From NCBI RefSeq assembly GCF_026420845.1, contig NZ_JAOWCB010000016.1:62001-126000 (forward strand): a DNA stretch of 64,000 nucleotides, in the 5' to 3' direction. Under the pieces are notes generated by a model. That model searched no databases. It was not told the DNA's origin and saw only the letters and a program-made list of their open reading frames with translations. Shown here piece after piece: positions 8,168 to 16,909 of the stretch. This stretch comes from Streptomyces sp. PR69. GTDB taxonomy: Bacteria > Actinomycetota > Actinomycetes > Streptomycetales > Streptomycetaceae. The number at the start of each line of letters is the position of its first letter. The stretch's first letter is position 1. A program made the translations under genes and the position numbers.

Positions 8168-10945
8168 TCAGATGACCGGGTTGTCGGAACCCGAACCGGA
8201 GGGCGAGCCGCCACTCGGCTCCGGCTGTGTCCCGGCAGGCGAGGCGGCGGAGTCGGACGTGGCCGACGAGGTCGAGGTGGCGGGGCTGGTGTGAGGGGCG
8301 CTGGCGGTGGTCTCCGTATCGCCGCCGCTGTCGCCTGTGCCACCGCCGGCCTCCCCGCCGGTACCGCCGGTACCGCCGGTTTCACCTGAGCCGCCGGTGC
8401 TGCCGGTGCCACCCGTGTCGGTCCCGCCCGTGGGCGTGCTCGACGGGGAGCCGGTGGACCCGCTGGTGGACGGTGACGGGCCGGTCGTCGGGGACTCCGA
8501 GGTCGGGGACTTCGTCGGCGTCGGCGACGTACCGGTCCCCGGCGTCGACTGGGTAGGCGTACGCGTCGGCTGTCCGGGGGTCGTCGGGTCCTGTCCCGGC
8601 TGGGACTGCCCCGTCGTCGGCGTCGAGCCGCCGCGCGGCGCCGGGCCCGAGGACGAGGCGCCGGGGCTCGCCGTCGTCCCGTCCGAGGACGAAGGGGAGG
8701 ACGGGCCGCTCGGGGCGTCGGGGCGGCTGGGGGCGTCGGCGAACGGCTCGTCCGCGTCGAGGCCGGTGTCCGTGTCGTCCTCGTTGGCCGACTGGCCCTG
8801 GCGGACCTTCTCCCCGGGCGGATTCTCCTGGTCCGAGGTCGCGCCGAGCGTCACCACGGTGCCCAGGACGGCGGCCAGCAGAGCGCCCGCGCCCACCGCC
8901 ACCAGATTGCGCCGGGCCCCGCTGAGGACCGACATCCGGGACGCGCCGGACATCCGGGCCTTGAGGCCGCCCATGGGCGAGACGCGGCTCGTCATGACGG
9001 TCGTGGGCTCGTCGTCCAGCGGCTCCCAGGAGGCTGCCGCACCGGGCGGCAGCGCCGGGTGCACCGGACCGGGAGCAGACGCATGAGCAGGCGCGGGCGC
9101 AGACGCAGGCGCAGGGTCAGGCGGCGGCGGGGACGCGGGCGCGGGCTTCCGGTCGGACGTGGAGAAGGTCTGCGAGACGATCGCCGGAAGCCCGGCGGTC
9201 GGCGCCTCCGACGCGTCGTACGAGGGGTACGGGGTCGCAGGAGTGTCGTCGCCCACGGTGGGCGGCGGGGGGACGGCGCCCAAGTCGCCGCGCGCCTGGT
9301 CGGAGACGAGGGCGAGCGCCCTGCGTCCGGCGACCGTGCCGCTCTTGTCAGCGAGGGCGCCGCGCATCCCGATGGAGGCTTCCAGCTCGGCGCGGGCCCG
9401 GTCGACATTGCCGTTGCACAGCGCCAACACGCCCAGTTCATGGTGGAAGTAGGCATCTTCGGCCACTTCGCCCGCTATTCGGGCCGCCTGGGAGCCCGCC
9501 CGGAGCATCTTCTCCCAGACGCCCCACTGCATGCCCGCGGCGAAGGCGGGGGCGGCGCTGCGGGCCAGCAGGACCGCGGCGCTGGCGTGCCCGGCCTCCT
9601 CGCTGGCGAGAAGCGCCGTCAGGGCGGCGAGCATCGCGTCCGCCTCCCCGGCGGCCCGTTCGGGGCTGACCGAGGGGTGGCTCGCCCACCAGGCGTAGTG
9701 CTGGGCGGCGGTGTGGGCGTGGGCCGTGGCGTCGTCGGCGTAGCCCTTCTCCGTGAGCTGGGCGGCCACTCCGGGCGCAAGCCGGTAGCGGCCGCCGACG
9801 GCGGAGAGCAGCCCGCAGCTCATCAGCTCGCCGAGGGCCGCGTCCGCGTGGGTGTCGCCGACGAGCGCCGGCAGATGCGCCTGGTGCGGGACCTCGCCGC
9901 CGAGGGCGACGGCGAAGCGCAGGGCCTCGCGGGCGGAGGCGCTCATCCGGGAGGCCAGCAGCCCCGCCGGGGCCGCGCCTTCGCCGAGGGTGGGCAGCGG
10001 CACCTCGATGGCGCCGACGCATTCGAAGGGGCTGGCGTCTTCGATGGCCTCGGGGTCGGCGCGCAGGCTGTCGCACTGCCGCAGCAGCGCACCGGCCTGG
10101 ACGAAGCGCAGGGGCAGCCCTTCGGACTCGAACCAGAGGTCGCCGGCCCAGTTGGTCTCGTCCTCGGTGAGCGGCCGGTCCACGGCGCGCTCCAGCAGTT
10201 CCAGCGAGGAGCTGCGGCCCAGGCCGGTGAGCACCATCTCCTCGATGTGCGAGTCCAGGGAGGGCGCGGGGACGTCGGGGGCGGCGGCGAAGAGGAAGGC
10301 GCACTCGGGCGCGGCGTCGAGCAGATCGTCCAGGGTCGCGCCGCCGAACTCCAGATCGTCGAGGACGACGATCGCGCCGATCTCGGCGACATGGGTGAGC
10401 AGTTCATCCCGTTCCGGGCGGTGCCGGGGGGCGCGGAAGACCGCGGCGAAGAGGTCGTACAGCAGCTGGGCGGGGGTGCGGCCGAGGCCGTTGAGCCGTA
10501 CGACTCCGTCGGGGGCGAGGTCTGCGCACTCCTCGGCAACGACATCGAGGAGGGTGGTGCGTCCGGACCCGGCGGGGCCGGTGAGGCGTATGGAACGGCC
10601 GCGGCCGAGCAGGCGCAGAAGCTGACCGCGCTTCTCGTCCCGCTCCAGCAGGGGGAGCTGGGGTGCGGCGGGGCCGGGCGGCACGGGCGGCCGGGCGGCG
10701 CGGCGCAGTTCGGCGCGTTGGGCGGCGCTGTGGCGCTCGGGGGGCTCGGGCCGGTCGCCGGGCGGGCAGGGCTCGATCTCGCTGCCGTCGACGGGGTTGA
10801 CGGTGAGGAGGAAGTCACCCGACACCAGCTGGACGGTCCTGGCGGGCGACGCCGCGGCGGACGGTCCCAGGTCGGGGGCGGCGGCGTCGCGCGGGGCACG
10901 CGGCAGGCCGCCGCCCGCGTCCTCGCGGAAGCTGTCGTTGTCCAT
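8168..10945 (-). CDS. Large membrane-anchored NTPase-like protein with low-complexity C-terminal tail
   Basis: The protein has 925 residues. A disordered N-terminus (about 1-95) precedes an ATPase-like domain with GPAGSGRTT (Arg129 where the Walker A Lys should be) and a Walker B-like VVLDDLEF. Helical TPR-like sequence follows to about residue 560, and then a linker. One strongly hydrophobic helix lies near residues 673-697. The last 210 residues are almost only Pro, Ser, Thr, Gly, Asp and Glu and would be outside the cell if the N-terminal ATPase is cytoplasmic. The domain layout resembles LuxR/AfsR-type STAND proteins without a DNA-binding domain. It may transmit a signal across the membrane, but the function is unknown. 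The ATG at 10945 follows a purine-rich site. Confidence 0.75.
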   Translation of the reverse strand: MDNDSFREDAGGGLPRAPRDAAAPDLGPSAAASPARTVQLVSGDFLLTVNPVDGSEIEPCPPGDRPEPPERHSAAQRAELRRAARPPVPPGPAAPQLPLLERDEKRGQLLRLLGRGRSIRLTGPAGSGRTTLLDVVAEECADLAPDGVVRLNGLGRTPAQLLYDLFAAVFRAPRHRPERDELLTHVAEIGAIVVLDDLEFGGATLDDLLDAAPECAFLFAAAPDVPAPSLDSHIEEMVLTGLGRSSSLELLERAVDRPLTEDETNWAGDLWFESEGLPLRFVQAGALLRQCDSLRADPEAIEDASPFECVGAIEVPLPTLGEGAAPAGLLASRMSASAREALRFAVALGGEVPHQAHLPALVGDTHADAALGELMSCGLLSAVGGRYRLAPGVAAQLTEKGYADDATAHAHTAAQHYAWWASHPSVSPERAAGEADAMLAALTALLASEEAGHASAAVLLARSAAPAFAAGMQWGVWEKMLRAGSQAARIAGEVAEDAYFHHELGVLALCNGNVDRARAELEASIGMRGALADKSGTVAGRRALALVSDQARGDLGAVPPPPTVGDDTPATPYPSYDASEAPTAGLPAIVSQTFSTSDRKPAPASPPPPDPAPASAPAPAHASAPGPVHPALPPGAAASWEPLDDEPTTVMTSRVSPMGGLKARMSGASRMSVLSGARRNLVAVGAGALLAAVLGTVVTLGATSDQENPPGEKVRQGQSANEDDTDTGLDADEPFADAPSRPDAPSGPSSPSSSDGTTASPGASSSGPAPRGGSTPTTGQSQPGQDPTTPGQPTRTPTQSTPGTGTSPTPTKSPTSESPTTGPSPSTSGSTGSPSSTPTGGTDTGGTGSTGGSGETGGTGGTGGEAGGGTGDSGGDTETTASAPHTSPATSTSSATSDSAASPAGTQPEPSGGSPSGSGSDNPVI

Positions 10946-11127
10946 GGTCCTAGCCCCCCAGGTGCGGTTGCTCGGCTTCGTCGCCGTCGAGCTCTGGCAC
11001 TCTCTCGACGGTGAGGCGTTCCGGAACCCTAGACGTTCGCTCAGTATTGCCGAACAGGCGGGGTGCCGCCTCGCCCGTCACGTCACATTCTCATGATGAT
11101 TGCGCACGTCGGGAGGTTCCGGCCCGG

Positions 11128-11225
11128 CTTGGACCGGGTCACACCGGCCCACTCCGGCTTGCACCGGGTCGCACGGGCTCGCACCGGGTCGCACCGGCAC
11201 GGGCGGGCTCGCGCCGGCTCGCGCC
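11128..11225. repeat. Degenerate 20-bp tandem repeat array
   Basis: Four imperfect 20-bp units of the type CTCGCACCGGGTCGCACCGG start at 11128, 11158, 11178 and 11198, with a partial unit at 11218. A 10-base interruption follows the first. The array sits in the 282-bp spacer between the start of the NTPase-like gene and the end of the STAS gene, and its last bases abut the STAS stop codon. Confidence 0.75.
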
Positions 11226-11227
11226 TG

Positions 11228-11551
11228 TCAGGCCCGAGGGACCGTTTCCGCTGCGAGGCCGCCTTCGACGGCGAGGATGCGGTGCAGCCGGGTGGCCACC
11301 AGCAGGCGCTGCATCTGCGGCGGCACTCCGCGCAGGACGAGCCGGCGGCCGCAGCGGCCGGCCCGCCGGTGCGCGCCCATGATGACGCCGAGTCCGGTGG
11401 CGTCCCATGAGTCGAGGGCGGTCAGATCGAGCACGAGGTCGCCGTCTCCGCCGTCGACTGCGGAGTGCAGGACCGTACGGGCGTCCGCCGCGCTGCGGAC
11501 GTCGAGGCGGCCCCCGACGACGAGCTCGGCGTGGTCGCCCCTGATGTGCAT
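11228..11551 (-). CDS. STAS-domain protein (anti-sigma factor antagonist family)
   Basis: The protein has 107 residues. The ATG at 11551 follows GGGAG, and the longer frame upstream is Arg/Pro-rich and unlike the family. It is a complete STAS fold resembling SpoIIAA, RsbV and BldG, with LVVGGRLDVRSA near the start and the switch loop LDSWDATGLGVIMG near residues 50-63. SpoIIAA has a phosphorylatable Ser in DSSG, and BldG has DSTG; this protein has DATG, so the acceptor is Ala with Thr next to it. It may bind an anti-sigma partner without being switched off by phosphorylation, or use the Thr. No kinase or sigma gene is adjacent. Confidence 0.8.
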   Translation of the reverse strand: MHIRGDHAELVVGGRLDVRSAADARTVLHSAVDGGDGDLVLDLTALDSWDATGLGVIMGAHRRAGRCGRRLVLRGVPPQMQRLLVATRLHRILAVEGGLAAETVPRA

Positions 11552-11726
11552 ATGCGCTCCCCGAGAGTGCTCCGCTGGTCTGCGTGGTTCTGTGCGCGGT
11601 TCCTGAGTGGTTCTTTCTTGCAACACTTGCAACAACTGACGGCCCCGCAGGAGGGGAAGTTGCCGTCTGTAAGCGAACCGATACCGAATTCACCCCGGAG
11701 GGTGATCCGGAGTCGTCGGCAGCCGG

Positions 11727-12575
11727 TCAGTGGGTGTAAAAGCCCTGCCCGCTCTTACGGCCGATGTCACCCGCGTCCACCATGCGGCGCATCAGCTCCG
11801 GCGGCGCGAACTTCTCGTCCTGGGTCTCGGTGTAGATGTTCGAGGTGGCGTGGAGCAGGATGTCGACGCCGGTCAGGTCGGCGGTGGCCAGCGGGCCCAT
11901 GGCGTGGCCGAAGCCGAGCTTGCAGGCGATGTCGATGTCCTCGGCCGAGGCGACGCCCGACTCGTACAGCTTGGCCGCCTCGACGACGAGCGCCGAGATA
12001 AGCCGGGTGGTGACAAAGCCGGCGACGTCGCGGTTGACGACGATGCAGGTCTTGCCGACGGACTCGGCGAACTCCCGTGCGGCGGCGAGGGTTTCGTCGC
12101 TGGTCTTGTAACCGCGCACCAGCTCGCAGAGCTGCATCATCGGGACAGGCGAGAAGAAGTGCGTGCCGACGACCCGCTCCGGGCGCTCCGTGACAGCCGC
12201 GATCTTGGTGATCGGGATGGCGGAGGTGTTGGAGGCGAGGACCGTCTCGTCCCGTACGAGCTTGTCGAGCGTACGGAAGATCTCGTGCTTGACCTCAAGC
12301 TTCTCGAACACGGCCTCGACGACGACATCCGCGTCCGCGGCGGCGTCCAGGTCGGTGGTGGTCGTGATGCGGGCCAATGCGGCCTCGGCGTCGGCGGCTT
12401 CGAGCCGGCCCTTGGCGACGAAGCGGTCGTACGAGGTCTTGATGGCGTCCTTGCCGCGCGCCAGCGCGCCGTCGGTGACATCGCGCAGCACGACCTCCCA
12501 GCCCGCCTGGGCGGAGACCTGCGCGATTCCGGACCCCATGAGTCCGGCTCCGATGACGGCGAGCTTCCTGGCCAC
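11727..12575 (-). CDS. 3-hydroxybutyryl-CoA / 3-hydroxyacyl-CoA dehydrogenase
   Basis: The protein has 282 residues. I chose the GTG at 12575, with AAGGGG upstream, because it gives the family start VARKLAVIGAGLMGSGIAQ, a Rossmann NAD(P) site with GxGxxG. The conserved FFSPVPMMQLCELVRG segment holds the catalytic His (in GTHFFSP), and the dimerisation half contains GFGHAMGPLATADLTG. It reduces acetoacetyl-CoA or oxidises 3-hydroxybutyryl-CoA in butyrate, ethylmalonyl-CoA or beta-oxidation metabolism. The neighbouring TetR gene upstream on the same strand is a plausible regulator. Confidence 0.9.
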   Translation of the reverse strand: MARKLAVIGAGLMGSGIAQVSAQAGWEVVLRDVTDGALARGKDAIKTSYDRFVAKGRLEAADAEAALARITTTTDLDAAADADVVVEAVFEKLEVKHEIFRTLDKLVRDETVLASNTSAIPITKIAAVTERPERVVGTHFFSPVPMMQLCELVRGYKTSDETLAAAREFAESVGKTCIVVNRDVAGFVTTRLISALVVEAAKLYESGVASAEDIDIACKLGFGHAMGPLATADLTGVDILLHATSNIYTETQDEKFAPPELMRRMVDAGDIGRKSGQGFYTH

Positions 12576-12784
12576 TGCGGCACCCCTTCGGCTGTGTGTG
12601 AACGGCTGTCCTGTGCGGCACGGCCGCACAGTCATGCGACCGTGCGACGGTGCGTATACATACCGACGCTCTGCCGGAGGTTAGCGGTCGCACGCCGCCA
12701 AGTGGCGGTGAAGAGATGCGCGTCACGTCTCAGATGACGGACATCACACCGGTACGGCGCAGCAGTCGCCCGCCGGCCCCCTCA

Positions 12785-13423
12785 TCATCCCTCGCGGACG
12801 GCGTACTTGAGCACCTGTTCGCCCAGCATGCCTGCCATGTCGTCGAGGAGCGCGAGCGCGCCGCGTGAGACATCGCCGGCCTTGCGGCCTTTGACCATCT
12901 CCGCGCCGATCCACCCCATGAGGGCGGACTGGATCCAGGCGAGCTGACCGGCCATAAGGGTGGGCAGGGGGTCGCCGTCCGCCGCGCCGGTCTCCGCGCG
13001 CAGGGTCTCCTCCAGCCGCTGGACAACCTCCTGCTGGATGGCGCAGAGCCGGGAGCGGAGGGTGTGCGCCTCCATCACCACGCGCATGAAGTCCGCGTAT
13101 CCGTCGATCAGGCCGAGGTCAGGGGAGCCGGTCTCGACCTCACGGCGCAGCTCGCGCAGCACGGCGGCGGCAGCGGACTCGCCCTCGGCGCGGGCCCGGA
13201 CACAGCGCGGCAGCCGATCGACGATGCCCTTGCTGCGGTCGAAGAAGAGGTCCTCCTTGGCCGGGAAGTAGTTGTAGACGGTGTTGACGGAGACATCGGC
13301 CGCGTCGGCGATCTCGGCGATGGTGACGGCGTCGAATCCCCGCTGAAGGAACAGCCCGGTGGCCACATCCGACAGATGCTGCCTGGTCTGCCGCTTCTTC
13401 CGCTCCCTGAGCCCCTCTGCCAT
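12785..13423 (-). CDS. TetR-family transcriptional regulator
   Basis: The 212-residue protein has an N-terminal HTH at about residues 12-55, including VTIAEIADAADVSVNTVYNYF followed by PAKEDLFF, the canonical TetR recognition helix. The C-terminal ligand-binding domain is helical. It lies 209 bases upstream of the hydroxyacyl-CoA dehydrogenase on the same strand, so control of acyl-CoA metabolism is a reasonable guess. The AT-rich stretch just upstream of its start, at 13441-13475, is a likely promoter/operator. Confidence 0.88.
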   Translation of the reverse strand: MAEGLRERKKRQTRQHLSDVATGLFLQRGFDAVTIAEIADAADVSVNTVYNYFPAKEDLFFDRSKGIVDRLPRCVRARAEGESAAAAVLRELRREVETGSPDLGLIDGYADFMRVVMEAHTLRSRLCAIQQEVVQRLEETLRAETGAADGDPLPTLMAGQLAWIQSALMGWIGAEMVKGRKAGDVSRGALALLDDMAGMLGEQVLKYAVREG

Positions 13424-13524
13424 GGCCTCATCGTAGCGTTGCTGCTATCAATTAAATTTTGGTGCCGATGCAAAATTCAATGACGCGATGCGGCCGCCGG
13501 GCCGCTCGTCACTAGGCTGGTCGC

Positions 13525-14097
13525 ATGGTCAATCTGACGCGCATCTACACCCGCACCGGCGACACCGGCACCACGGCGCTCGGCGACATGAGCCGCACCG
13601 CAAAGACGGATCTGCGGATCGCCGCCTACGCCGACGCCAACGAGGCCAACGCCGCGATCGGCACAGCGATCGCGCTGGGGCAGCTGGACGAGGCCGTCGT
13701 CAAGGTCCTGGTCCGCGTCCAGAACGACCTCTTCGACGTGGGCGCGGACCTGTGCACCCCGGTCGTCGAGAAGCCGGAGCACCCGCCGCTGCGGGTCGAG
13801 CAGTCGTATATCGACAAGCTCGAAGCCGACTGCGATGTCTTCCTGGAACCCCTGGAGAAGCTCCGCAGCTTCATCCTCCCCGGCGGCGCGCCGGGCGCGG
13901 CCCTGCTCCACCAGGCGTGCACGGTGGTCCGCCGCGCGGAACGGTCCACCTGGGCGGCGCTGGAGGTGCACGGGGAGACGATGAACCCGCTGACGGCGAC
14001 GTATCTGAACCGGCTGTCTGACCTGCTGTTCATTCTGGCGAGGGCGGCGAATCGGGAGGTCGGGGACGTGCTGTGGGTCCCGGGCGGGGAGCGCTAG
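13525..14097 (+). CDS. Cob(I)yrinic acid a,c-diamide adenosyltransferase (PduO type)
   Basis: The 190-residue protein has the PduO-type N-terminal signature TRTGDTGTTALGD (ATP site), then VQNDLFDVGADLC and VVRRAERS, which carries the catalytic Arg. The length is typical of single-domain PduO/MMAB enzymes. It transfers the 5'-deoxyadenosyl group of ATP to cob(I)alamin, supplying coenzyme for mutases and class II ribonucleotide reductase. No cobalamin riboswitch is visible upstream. It is transcribed divergently from the TetR gene and ends at a bidirectional hairpin. Confidence 0.9.
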   Translation: MVNLTRIYTRTGDTGTTALGDMSRTAKTDLRIAAYADANEANAAIGTAIALGQLDEAVVKVLVRVQNDLFDVGADLCTPVVEKPEHPPLRVEQSYIDKLEADCDVFLEPLEKLRSFILPGGAPGAALLHQACTVVRRAERSTWAALEVHGETMNPLTATYLNRLSDLLFILARAANREVGDVLWVPGGER

Positions 14098-14111
14098 TTC
14101 CCGGAACTGGA

Positions 14112-14174
14112 GGCTCCGCCCCCAGACCCCGGTACGGCCTGAAGGCCGTGTCCGCGGGGTCTGGGGGCGGAGCC
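14112..14174. terminator. Long bidirectional hairpin between convergent genes
   Basis: Perfect 19-base arms (14112-14130 and 14156-14174) surround a 25-base loop that itself contains the pair GGCCT/AGGCC. It lies 14 bases after the adenosyltransferase stop and just before the opposing stop at 14181. Confidence 0.8.
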
Positions 14175-14180
14175 CCAGGT

Positions 14181-14759
14181 TCAAGGGGCCCGTACCGGCG
14201 CGCGTTCCACCCCGCCCGCCTCCCCCTTCGGCGGCTTCTTCTGCCAGATCGTGTAGCTCAGCGCGATCAGGCCATGGATCGCCACCACCCGCCCCGCCGT
14301 CCCCTGCCAGTTCGTCAGCGACGTCGTACGGCTCGGGTCGTCCACGTACCAGACGGCGAGCTGGAGCAGCACGACCGCGACCGCCGCGGCGAGCACCGTA
14401 CGGAGCCACTGCTTCGCCTCGTGCTTGGCGCGGGCGGAGCCGTAGCGCGGGGGCCCGGCCGGAGGGGGGCCGCCGGCGAAGCGGTGGGCGAAGTGGCCGT
14501 CGGCCCACTTGATCATGTAGTGGCCGTAGGCGACCGTGAAACCGATGTAGAGCGCGGCGAGCCCGTGCTTCCAGTCCGGCTCCGCGCCGTTCTTCAGGTC
14601 GATCGCCGTGACGACCAGCAGTACGACTTCCAGCAGCGGCTCCAGCAGCAGCACACCCGCACCCGCCCGCGGCAGCCGCGCCAGATAGCGCAGCGAGAGC
14701 CCCAGGGCCAGCAGCACCCAGAAGCCGACCTCGCAGATCACGATCAGCGTGACGATCAC
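14181..14759 (-). CDS. Small integral membrane protein
   Basis: The 192-residue protein has about four hydrophobic helices, near residues 3-23, 35-53, 65-85 and 117-140, and a fifth weaker one near 155-175. The loop between the third and fourth is basic. The first 60 residues look like a typical actinobacterial membrane protein of unknown function. The GTG at 14759 is the only reasonable start. It lies divergent from chiS with 173 bases between them. I do not recognise a family with a known function. Confidence 0.7.
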   Translation of the reverse strand: MIVTLIVICEVGFWVLLALGLSLRYLARLPRAGAGVLLLEPLLEVVLLVVTAIDLKNGAEPDWKHGLAALYIGFTVAYGHYMIKWADGHFAHRFAGGPPPAGPPRYGSARAKHEAKQWLRTVLAAAVAVVLLQLAVWYVDDPSRTTSLTNWQGTAGRVVAIHGLIALSYTIWQKKPPKGEAGGVERAPVRAP

Positions 14760-14932
14760 AGCACTCTCCCGTCGTTCCCCCGTGACTCCCCCGGTGTTCC
14801 TGTCCCAGGTTCACGTCCCGCGGGCGGGAAAGCGTCGTCGTCAGTGACGAAACGGCACTGCATCCTTCGATGTAGTCGCAGGTCACCCCGTACGCGGAGG
14901 CCCCGGCCCGGCGCGCCGTGTTTGATGGAGCG

Positions 14933-16186
14933 GTGAAACTCCCCCGCCCTCATCGCCATGACGCGCTGATCGCGCTGACCGGTCTCGTCGGCGGCCTGGC
15001 CTTCTGGGCTCTCGGGCTGCAGATGAACCCCGTGGACGAGCGTCCGCTGACGGGCGCATGGGTGCTGCTGCCGCTCGGCGTCATGGCGGGCGCGGAGCTG
15101 CTCCGCAGGACCTGGCCGCAGACCGCCCTGCTCACCGGCGCCGCGGCCCTGGTGGCGGACCAGTTCACCCAGGGCAATCTGGTCACCATCGTGATGTTCA
15201 CGGATGTCGTGTACGCGGCGGTGCTCTACGGCACCCCGGCCGCCGCACGGCGCATCCCCGTCGGCTGCGGGCTGGTCACCGTGACGGCGACCATCGGGCT
15301 TCTGGCCTGGTTCCGCAGACCGGAGGCGTTGATCCTCGGTGTCGTCACCGGGCTGGTGTCGCTCGCTCCCGCCCTGACCGGGGTCCTGGTGCGCAACCAC
15401 CGCGACGCCGCCGAGGCGGCCCGGCTGCGGGCCGAGCAGACCAAGCTGCTCGCCGAGGTCGACCGCACCCAGGCGGTGGTCGCCGAGCGGGCCCGGATGG
15501 CGCGGGAGCTGCACGACATGGTGGCGGGCCATCTCTCGGCGATCGCCATCCACTCCACGGCCGCGCTGTCCATCGGCGATCCGAAGACCGGCCATGAGGC
15601 GCTCTCCGTCATCCGGGAGAACAGCGTCGAAGGACTGGCCGAAATGCGCCGGCTGATCGGGCTGCTGCGTGACAGCGGCGGCGCGGATCCGGCGACCGCT
15701 TCCCCGGCCGCGGCCGCGCCGAGCCTCGCCGCCGTGGACGCGCTGATCGAGCAGGCCGAGGCACATGGCGCGCCCAGCGGACTGCGGTTCGCGCTGCACG
15801 ACGCGCGGGACGGGCGGGACGGGCGGGACGGGCAGGGGCCGCTGCCCGCGCCGGTGGAGCTCGCCGCGTACAGGATCGTGCAGGAGTCGCTGACCAACGC
15901 CCTCAAGCACGCCTCGCCCGGCCGGGTCACGGTCACCCTCACCCAGGACGCACGGCGCCTGACGGTCCTGGTGACGAGCCCGTACGAAGGGGAGGGCGGC
16001 GCGCACGGTCCGCGCGCGCCGGGCTCCGGCGCCGGGCTGGTCGGCATGCGCGAACGGGCCGCGCTGCTGGCGGGCCGCTTCGAGTCGGGGCCGACGACCG
16101 CCGCCGGCGGAGGGAAGATCTGGCAGGTGCGGGCAGAGCTGCCCGTGGACGAGCTGCCCGTAGACGGAGGGAAGAGGAGTTCATGA
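14933..16186 (+). CDS. chiS: Two-component sensor histidine kinase (NarL/DesK type), ChiS-like
   Basis: The protein has about 417 residues. The GTG at 14933 is preferred because GGAG lies just upstream, but the spacing is short and the GTG at 14918 remains possible. Several membrane helices lie in residues 10-140, then a coiled linker, then a HisKA_3 dimerisation box ARMARELHDMVAGHLSAIAIHS-like with the phosphoacceptor His. The HATPase domain follows, with QESLTNALKHA and SGAGLVGMRERA. The stop overlaps the regulator gene by ATGA. The pair precedes the chitinase, the arrangement known as chiS-chiR-chiC in S. coelicolor and S. lividans. Confidence 0.85.
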   Translation: MKLPRPHRHDALIALTGLVGGLAFWALGLQMNPVDERPLTGAWVLLPLGVMAGAELLRRTWPQTALLTGAAALVADQFTQGNLVTIVMFTDVVYAAVLYGTPAAARRIPVGCGLVTVTATIGLLAWFRRPEALILGVVTGLVSLAPALTGVLVRNHRDAAEAARLRAEQTKLLAEVDRTQAVVAERARMARELHDMVAGHLSAIAIHSTAALSIGDPKTGHEALSVIRENSVEGLAEMRRLIGLLRDSGGADPATASPAAAAPSLAAVDALIEQAEAHGAPSGLRFALHDARDGRDGRDGQGPLPAPVELAAYRIVQESLTNALKHASPGRVTVTLTQDARRLTVLVTSPYEGEGGAHGPRAPGSGAGLVGMRERAALLAGRFESGPTTAAGGGKIWQVRAELPVDELPVDGGKRSS

Positions 16187-16839
16187 CGATCCGGGTCGTG
16201 GTGGCGGAGGACCAGAGCGCCGTACGCGCCGGGCTGGTGCTCATTCTGCGCAGCGCGCCGGAGATCGAGGTCGTGGGTGAGGCGGCGGACGGCGAGGAGG
16301 CGGTGCGGCTCGCCCGTGAGCTGCGCCCCGATCTGGTGCTGATGGACATTCAGATGCCGCGCCTCGACGGGGTGTCGGCGACGGGCCGGATCACCGGCGA
16401 GGGGCTGGCCGATGTGCTGGTGCTGACGACCTTTGATCTGGACGAGTATGTGTTCGGGGCGCTGCGCGCGGGCGCCGTGGGCTTTCTGCTGAAGAACACC
16501 GAGGCGCGGGATCTGGTGGCTGCGGTGCGCACGGTGGCGCGCGGGGAGGGCCTGATCGCCCCGGCCGTGACCCGGCGGCTGATCGCGGAGTTCGCCGCCC
16601 CCACACCCCCCGGGGCGAAGCAGGCGGACGCCCCGGATCCCGGTGTGCTCGACGCGCTGACCCGGCGGGAGCGTGAGGTGCTGTCCTGCCTCGGCGAGGG
16701 ACTGTCCAACGCCGAGATCGCCGTACGCCTGTCGATGGCCGAGGCGACGGTCAAGACGCATGTCAGCCGTCTGCTGGGAAAGCTGGAGCTGCGGAGCCGG
16801 GTGCAAGCGGCGGTGCTGGCACAGGAGTTGGGCGTGTAA
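16183..16839 (+). CDS. chiR: LuxR/NarL-family response regulator, ChiR-like
   Basis: The 218-residue protein has a receiver domain at residues 1-120, with the acidic pair VAEDQ, the phosphoacceptor Asp in DLVLMDIQMPR, and Lys in FLLKN. The C-terminal LuxR HTH (about 150-215) contains LTRREREVLSCLGEGLSNAEIA-like sequence and SMAEATVKTHVSRLLGKL. It is translationally coupled to the kinase. It probably controls the downstream chitinase. That role is known for the homologous S. coelicolor/S. lividans locus and is inferred here. Confidence 0.88.
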   Translation: MTIRVVVAEDQSAVRAGLVLILRSAPEIEVVGEAADGEEAVRLARELRPDLVLMDIQMPRLDGVSATGRITGEGLADVLVLTTFDLDEYVFGALRAGAVGFLLKNTEARDLVAAVRTVARGEGLIAPAVTRRLIAEFAAPTPPGAKQADAPDPGVLDALTRREREVLSCLGEGLSNAEIAVRLSMAEATVKTHVSRLLGKLELRSRVQAAVLAQELGV

Positions 16840-16867
16840 ACCGGGCCGGCGAACACCTCCTCAGCTA

Positions 16868-16909
16868 TGGTCTGGACCTATTGACGATTGGTCCAGACCT
16901 TCCTACTCT
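16868..16909 (+). promoter_or_regulatory. chiC promoter with 12-bp direct repeat
   Basis: Two near-identical 12-mers, TGGTCTGGACCT (16868-16879) and TGGTCCAGACCT (16889-16900), are spaced by nine bases. Between them sits TTGACG (16881-16886), and 17 bases on is TACTCT (16904-16909), a good -35/-10 pair. Streptomyces chitinase promoters are known for such repeats around the -35 box, implicated in chitin induction and glucose repression and similar to DasR sites. The second copy is close to the palindromic DasR consensus. Confidence 0.85.

Noticed and set aside
9059..11014. A 651-codon plus-strand frame over the NTPase-like gene
   Set aside because: Codon pattern and composition favour the minus-strand gene, which has a P-loop-like motif, Walker B and a membrane helix. 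The plus frame is Gly/Arg-rich and featureless.
13424..13524. Cobalamin riboswitch before the adenosyltransferase gene
   Set aside because: The spacer is only about 100 bases and lacks the conserved B12-box sequence.
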